Shown here in pieces: positions 6,849-9,784 of a stretch of DNA of 9,784 nt. The DNA is from Chloroflexota bacterium (GTDB lineage Bacteria; Chloroflexota; Ktedonobacteria; Ktedonobacterales; Ktedonobacteraceae). Location: the NCBI GenBank assembly GCA_902810755.1, contig CADDYT010000199.1, forward strand, positions 1 through 9,784. The letters are read 5' to 3'. The notes under the pieces are model-generated. The model had not been told where the DNA came from. It made no database searches and was given only the letters and a program-made list of their open reading frames with translations. Numbering within the stretch: the stretch's first letter is position 1; the number at the start of each line of letters is the position of its first letter. The position numbers and the translations under genes were made by a program.

Positions 6849-7193
6849 CTACATCTGGGGGAAATGCGTGCTTTTGACTGCTGTAGTTTCGCTTTGCTGC
6901 GGCTCCCAGCGGACAAAACGATTATTCTCAAGCACAAAGAAGCCGGGCAGGGTAATACTTTGCCAGCGAGCCGTCTTTTCCCTGATCTTCAAACGATAAA
7001 CAGGTTGGGCATCTATGCCGGTACCAGTCTGGCCGACACGATGGGCGGTACCACAGGGGCGTTTCGGCGTGTGTGAGCGGGCAATGGGAAACCTTTTGAG
7101 AAAATCAGGAGCATCAATGCCGGTGACAAGTATATAGCTCTGCTGACGCGAGAGCGATGACTCCTCGTGTTCTTCCACTGTTCGATTCCTCAC
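6849..7193 (-). CDS. Small hypothetical protein
   Basis: The reading frame ends with TAG at 6849-6851 and shows mixed but plausible codon use, with no recognised domain. I favour a GTG start at 7193, because a ggag ribosome site lies six bases before it (complement of 7200-7203); this gives 114 residues. An ATG at 7241 gives 130 residues but has no ribosome site. The frame stays open without a usual start back to 7313, encoding a basic amphipathic stretch (KIGRLLKLAGHLLRYIYR), so a longer, decayed ancestor is possible. The C-terminal half has a strand-rich look (ITLPGFFVLENNRFVRWEP). The opposite strand of the same bases has a shorter open frame with an unlikely composition. Function is unknown and a pseudogene remnant cannot be excluded. 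Confidence 0.45.
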   Translation of the reverse strand: MRNRTVEEHEESSLSRQQSYILVTGIDAPDFLKRFPIARSHTPKRPCGTAHRVGQTGTGIDAQPVYRLKIREKTARWQSITLPGFFVLENNRFVRWEPQQSETTAVKSTHFPQM

Positions 7194-7456
7194 CTGTAAC
7201 TCCGAGAAGATTGCTTCTCTTCTCATGATAAACTCAATCATTCGATAGATATAACGCAGCAGATGCCCTGCCAGTTTCAGCAGGCGACCAATCTTCCCAG
7301 GTGGTGCAGTAGCCTATCTCGATCGTTCTGTCAGGGTAGTTTTAATATCAATTTTACATGATTTATAACATCAGAAAACAAGCACATCATTTGAATAATA
7401 CCGGTCTATAAAAACATCACACCAACCGTCCAGTTTACTTTTATACCGCTTCTTTG

Positions 7457-7563
7457 CTCTACACTACTAAAGTACCATATTTTTCTCTTTCATGCTCTGG
7501 CTGCCATCAGGTGATTTATAATGGTTATGTACGCTATGAAAGACAGGCAATAGTAGTGTAGAG
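7457..7563. promoter_or_regulatory. 13-base perfect inverted repeat around the flavoprotein promoter
   Basis: CTCTACACTACTA at 7457-7469 is the exact reverse complement of TAGTAGTGTAGAG at 7551-7563, with 81 bases between. The arms bracket the -10 box at 7517-7522. Centre to centre is 94 bases, close to nine helical turns. The right arm also overlaps the first bases of the ribosome site gagagg (7561-7566). This could be a pair of operator half-sites supporting looping or, in a transcript starting upstream of 7457, a stem that hides the ribosome site. Confidence 0.45.
7517..7522 (+). promoter_or_regulatory. Consensus -10 box ahead of the flavoprotein gene
   Basis: TATAAT at 7517-7522 is a perfect -10 hexamer, which would place transcription start near 7529 and a leader of about 49 bases. 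No good -35 hexamer lies 16-18 bases upstream (the bases there are near gctctg), so this promoter may be activator dependent or served by another sigma factor. Confidence 0.4.
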
Positions 7564-7577
7564 AGGAAAATCGATAT

Positions 7578-8639
7578 ATGGAGGTAGGTATTTCTCTTCC
7601 AACCGGACAGCAGAGGGCAAGGACACGCTGGGGAACGCATGAGAGCGGAGCAGCGTTTGACCGCAAAAAACGCCCGTACCTGAGCGAGCAGGCGCAGGCC
7701 TTTATGATGCAGCAGGCATTCTGTGTGCTTGCCGGTCGCGGGCCGCATGGTGAACTTGATGGGCAGCTCGCGATGGAGAAACCCGGTTTTGTCGAAATTG
7801 TTGATGAGCAGAGCTGCCTGTTGCATCTTACTACAAGTTTAAGGACTTCCCTGCTCTTCCAGGGGCTGGAGCAGGCATCGCTGGCGGAAGAGGCCAGCCC
7901 CGCAGCCCTCTTCTTTATTTGCCATCCCACACGGGAACGGCTGTGCGTGCATGGAACAGCACAACTGCTGCCGGAGAGAAAAGCACCGATCTTCTGGCCC
8001 TTCAAGCGGCAAAACTCGCTGTGCATGCGTTTCAATGTGGAGGAGTCGTTCTTCCACTGTTCTAAGTACGTGCGCACACGGGTAGCGGGTCTGACCGCCC
8101 CCGCGCTTCCATGCGAGGATCAGCAATGGCATCCTCAACAACTGCTCAACGCGGATCAGCAGAGCCTTTCCGAAGAGGTGCGCGCTTTTCTGAGCAAACA
8201 GGTTCTCTGCTTCCTCTGTACGGTCAATCAGGAGGGACGATGTGCGGTCAACCATCGCGGAGGCGCAGCAGGTTTCCTGCTGGCTTTTCCGCCCGACAGG
8301 GTATCGAGCGGAGGTATGGTGTTACTGCCGGACTACGCGGGCAATGGCGCCTTTGAGGCGCTGGGTAATATTCTGGAGACGGGGCAGGCAACGCTGGTTG
8401 TTCCCCAGTATGCTGCTCAGATGGCTGTATGTATCGCCGGAGTCGCGGGTATCTTTGAACAGGCGGAATTCCCGGCATGGCTGGCCCGTAAGTACCAGGG
8501 CGCGGAACGAGCAATCGCCATAGCCGTACAGCGCGTCTCCGTGCAACATGGTGACTGGTCTGCGACCCTGGCTTGCGAGCGCGCCCGTGCCGAATCTCTG
8601 GGGAAGGTGACCAACCCGATCCTGGCATGCCCTGTCTGA
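7578..8639 (+). CDS. Tandem split-barrel flavin-binding protein (PNPOx-like)
   Basis: The 353-residue protein looks like two pyridoxamine 5'-phosphate oxidase-like split barrels in a row, about 36-165 and 196-335, after an N-terminal lead (LPTGQQRARTRWGT) typical of this uncharacterised family. Both halves open with a similar phrase (LSEQAQAFMMQQAFCVL at 35-51, LSEEVRAFLSKQVLCFL at 197-213). The second half keeps the family's central signature, LPDYAGNGAFEALGNILE (250-267), which normally lines the FMN site; the first half has an unrelated stretch there (about 82-104) but keeps FFHCSKYV (158-165). FMN, F420 or haem binding is possible; true PNP oxidase activity is unlikely. The ATG at 7578 has a gagagg ribosome site 11 bases upstream, slightly long. 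The gene precedes the H-NOX gene by 123 bases in the same direction, hinting at a shared redox or NO-related role. Confidence 0.75.
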   Translation: MEVGISLPTGQQRARTRWGTHESGAAFDRKKRPYLSEQAQAFMMQQAFCVLAGRGPHGELDGQLAMEKPGFVEIVDEQSCLLHLTTSLRTSLLFQGLEQASLAEEASPAALFFICHPTRERLCVHGTAQLLPERKAPIFWPFKRQNSLCMRFNVEESFFHCSKYVRTRVAGLTAPALPCEDQQWHPQQLLNADQQSLSEEVRAFLSKQVLCFLCTVNQEGRCAVNHRGGAAGFLLAFPPDRVSSGGMVLLPDYAGNGAFEALGNILETGQATLVVPQYAAQMAVCIAGVAGIFEQAEFPAWLARKYQGAERAIAIAVQRVSVQHGDWSATLACERARAESLGKVTNPILACPV

Positions 8640-8640
8640 A

Positions 8641-8654
8641 CATCTCTAGAGATG
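8641..8654. promoter_or_regulatory. 14-base perfect palindrome after the flavoprotein stop
   Basis: CATCTCTAGAGATG reads the same on both strands and begins one base after the stop codon at 8637-8639. It lacks a loop and U-tract, so it is unlikely to be a terminator. Its size suits a dimeric regulator site ahead of the H-NOX gene. Confidence 0.35.
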
Positions 8655-8674
8655 ACTGTACTTACTATCGTTAT

Positions 8675-8750
8675 GGAGACCGCTTCTCCGTATTACATTA
8701 CCTGACCAGAAAATCCTTCGGCACTCTGGTGTCTGATAGCGTTTGTCAGA
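8675..8750 (+). promoter_or_regulatory. Two small stem-loops in the leader of the H-NOX gene
   Basis: GGAGA (8675-8679) pairs with TCTCC (8685-8689) around a 5-base loop. TCTGATA (8732-8738) pairs with TGTCAGA (8744-8750), with one G-U pair and a 5-base loop. The second stem overlaps the first bases of the ribosome site agaggag (8748-8754), so it may limit initiation at 8763. No convincing promoter is seen in this spacer, so the H-NOX gene may be read from the flavoprotein promoter. Confidence 0.3.
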
Positions 8751-8762
8751 GGAGACATCTAC

Positions 8763-9614
8763 ATGCACGGATTGATCTTTGTAACCTGGGAAAAATACCT
8801 GGCCGAACGATTTGGCACCCCGTTGCTGGCTACCTACCGAAAAATCATAGGGGAGACTCCGGCAAATTCGCCTCTCACCAGTCATGTCTACGATGACGAG
8901 ACGCTCTTAGCCGGTGTCGGCGTTGCCTGCCAGTTAACGCGCCTCCCGGCGGACACACTCTTACATGAGTACGGGCGCTATTTCATCATCAACGGCCTGA
9001 CCAGCCACCTCTGTGCCTACCTGCTGACACAGGTTCACAACGGCAAAGAACTGTTGATGGTCATGCGTGACGCCCACGCTCAGATGCGGCGCACACCTGA
9101 CTCATTGACGCCGCCGCTCTTTGAATACGAAATCTCACCGCTTAACCCGGATAGCTTTGTCCTCATTTACGATAGCCCGCGCAAGCTCTGTTCTGTCCTG
9201 CATGGAGCCATCGAGGGAGCGGCGGCACGCTATGGGGAGAAGGTGCAGGTACGCGAGCAAACATGTATGAAAAAGGGGGCCGCGACCTGCCGCTTCGAGG
9301 TGCATTTCTCCGCCCCGGCTTCCGGTTCGCTGGCACAGCAAGAGACGCCGGAGCAGCGAGAGCGACGGATAGCTCAGCGACGGCTCGATCAACTCGTTCT
9401 GGCCGTTCTCCCTGCCGAGGATGGCGTGACCATGCAAGAGCTGCAAGGAATCCTGCAACTCCACAACGCCATGCCACAGCAAACGCGGCCCAGTGTCCTG
9501 CTGGAGGCGCTCCGGCGCCTGCAACACACCGGCCTCGTCGCCAGCACCGCCAACCAGCCCGGCGATGACCTGACCAACCGTCGCTACTGGCGCGCCCCCA
9601 CCTCCGGCAAATAA
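8763..9614 (+). CDS. H-NOX (haem NO/O2-binding) protein with C-terminal winged-helix domain
   Basis: Residues 1-182 form an H-NOX (HNOB) haem domain. It starts MHGLIFVTW, with Trp9 as in Thermoanaerobacter H-NOX. The proximal haem ligand is His105 in RDAHAQM, followed by a TPP turn at 116-118. The haem-propionate motif Y-x-S-x-R is Tyr136, Ser138, Arg140 (YDSPR). The end of the domain is CMKKGAATCRFEVHF (168-182). The position matching the O2-stabilising distal Tyr140 of Thermoanaerobacter is Val145, which predicts NO/CO rather than O2 binding. After a charged linker (190-207), residues 208-279 look like a winged helix-turn-helix: helix DQLVLAVL, helix TMQELQGIL, recognition helix RPSVLLEALRRLQHTGLV and a wing ending NRRYWRAP. 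Stand-alone H-NOX proteins are about 180-190 residues, so this extra domain is notable. The ATG at 8763 has a strong agaggag site eight bases upstream. The likely role is a cytosolic gas-responsive DNA-binding regulator; target genes are unknown, and the adjacent flavoprotein gene is the first candidate. Confidence 0.85.
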   Translation: MHGLIFVTWEKYLAERFGTPLLATYRKIIGETPANSPLTSHVYDDETLLAGVGVACQLTRLPADTLLHEYGRYFIINGLTSHLCAYLLTQVHNGKELLMVMRDAHAQMRRTPDSLTPPLFEYEISPLNPDSFVLIYDSPRKLCSVLHGAIEGAAARYGEKVQVREQTCMKKGAATCRFEVHFSAPASGSLAQQETPEQRERRIAQRRLDQLVLAVLPAEDGVTMQELQGILQLHNAMPQQTRPSVLLEALRRLQHTGLVASTANQPGDDLTNRRYWRAPTSGK

Positions 9615-9617
9615 AAT

Positions 9618-9652
9618 CAGGGACGCAATCCACGTGATGGATTGCGTCCCTG
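9618..9652. terminator. Strong hairpin, 15-bp perfect stem
   Basis: The left arm 9618-9632 (cagggacgcaatcca) and right arm 9638-9652 are perfect complements with a 5-base loop (cgtga), starting four bases after the H-NOX stop. On the plus strand no U-tract follows. On the minus strand the hairpin is followed by attttattt (complement of 9609-9617), a fair U-tract. It may stop transcription in both directions, but by sequence it is a better intrinsic terminator for leftward transcripts. Confidence 0.6.
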
Positions 9653-9660
9653 TGCGAGTG

Positions 9661-9681
9661 GAAGCAGTTGCTCCCTGCTTC
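9661..9681 (+). repeat. Small inverted repeat
   Basis: GAAGCAG (9661-9667) and CTGCTTC (9675-9681) form a 7-base stem with a 7-base loop, directly after the larger hairpin. No strong U-tract follows, although tccttttgtct lies about 30 bases on. It may reinforce the end of the H-NOX transcript. Confidence 0.3.
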
Positions 9682-9729
9682 AACGCCTGGTAGGCCTGGC
9701 CCATCTTCATCCTTTTGTCTCATCTGATC

Positions 9730-9778
9730 TTGCTCACAGCGCGAGGTCTGGTATATACTGTGCCGGGTATGATATAAT
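9730..9778 (+). promoter_or_regulatory. Predicted promoter elements for a gene beyond the right edge
   Basis: TTGCTC (9730-9735), 18 bases, TATACT (9754-9759) makes a reasonable promoter. A perfect TATAAT lies at 9773-9778 without an obvious -35 partner. The surrounding gatataatatctga is nearly symmetrical, so a leftward promoter is not excluded. No coding start is visible before the window ends. Confidence 0.4.
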
Positions 9779-9784
9779 ATCTGA

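Larger units (their letters stand above)
7194..7577. other. AT-rich intergenic regulatory gap
   Basis: This stretch of nearly 400 bases lies between the divergent hypothetical gene and the flavoprotein gene. It is clearly more AT-rich than its surroundings, especially 7320-7500. It contains several TATAAT-like boxes on both strands, including TATAAA at 7407-7412, but apart from the items listed separately I see no gene, RNA or repeat in it. Its base composition fits a shared promoter region. Confidence 0.5.

Noticed and set aside
7170..8062. Exact 14-base direct repeat ttcttccactgttc at 7170-7183 and 8049-8062
   Set aside because: A match of this length somewhere in almost 10 kb is not improbable, one copy lies in coding sequence, and neither flank extends the match.
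7490..8643. Minus-strand open frames opposite the flavoprotein gene
   Set aside because: They are Cys/Ser/Arg-rich, without family motifs, and overlap a plus-strand protein with two recognisable split-barrel halves.
9135..9723. Minus-strand open frames opposite the H-NOX gene and hairpin
   Set aside because: The plus strand has the conserved H-NOX residues; the antisense frames cross the terminator-like hairpin and have unlikely composition.
1..9784. CRISPR array, tRNA or rRNA
   Set aside because: No evenly spaced direct repeats with unique spacers and no cloverleaf or conserved rRNA segments were seen. The repeats at 32-130 and 6582-6716 have the wrong layout for CRISPR.

Overview
The window is about 57% GC by eye and densely coded. 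Its proteins are those of a Gram-positive-like or deep-branching soil bacterium. A Chloroflexota member (Ktedonobacteria-like) is my best guess, from the mix of a mycobacterial-type decaprenyl-phosphate phosphoribosyltransferase homologue, family III CoA-transferases, a Crp/Fnr regulator and a soluble H-NOX protein. This assignment is inference; there is no rRNA or other phylogenetic marker here.

Left block, minus strand (122-3738): four closely packed genes form one apparent operon read right to left. They encode a Crp/Fnr regulator, a UbiA-family prenyltransferase of the DPPR-synthase type, a flippase-like multi-spanning membrane protein (LPG_synthase_TM / UPF0104) and a polyprenol-phosphate mannose synthase-like GT2. 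Together they look like a module making and handling polyprenyl-phosphate-linked sugars for cell-envelope or protein glycosylation, headed by a cNMP-type regulator. Bases 1-130 hold two degenerate copies of a GC-rich repeat, the second running into the last codons of the GT2 gene.

Middle block, plus strand (3905-6519): back-to-back promoters in the 313-base divergent gap drive the operon to the left and, to the right, two consecutive family III (CaiB/BaiF) CoA-transferase genes. The second has the usual catalytic Asp; the first has Glu at the aligned position, which suggests a heteromeric enzyme with one altered subunit. The pair is followed by a GC-rich repeat region (6520-6848) with a 53-base-arm inverted repeat, lying between the CoA-transferase genes and a small convergent hypothetical gene (minus strand, about 6849-7193).

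Right block, plus strand (7457-9784): an AT-rich regulatory gap with a 13-base inverted repeat around a consensus -10 box precedes a tandem split-barrel (PNPOx-like) flavoprotein gene. A structured 123-base spacer follows, then a gene for an H-NOX (haem NO-binding) protein. That protein keeps the haem-ligand His and the YxSxR motif and carries a C-terminal winged-helix domain. A haem-gas sensor fused directly to a DNA-binding domain, next to a flavin-type protein, is the most interesting system in the window: a candidate one-component NO-responsive regulator. A strong hairpin (9618-9652) closes this block, and promoter elements near the right edge point to another rightward gene outside the window.
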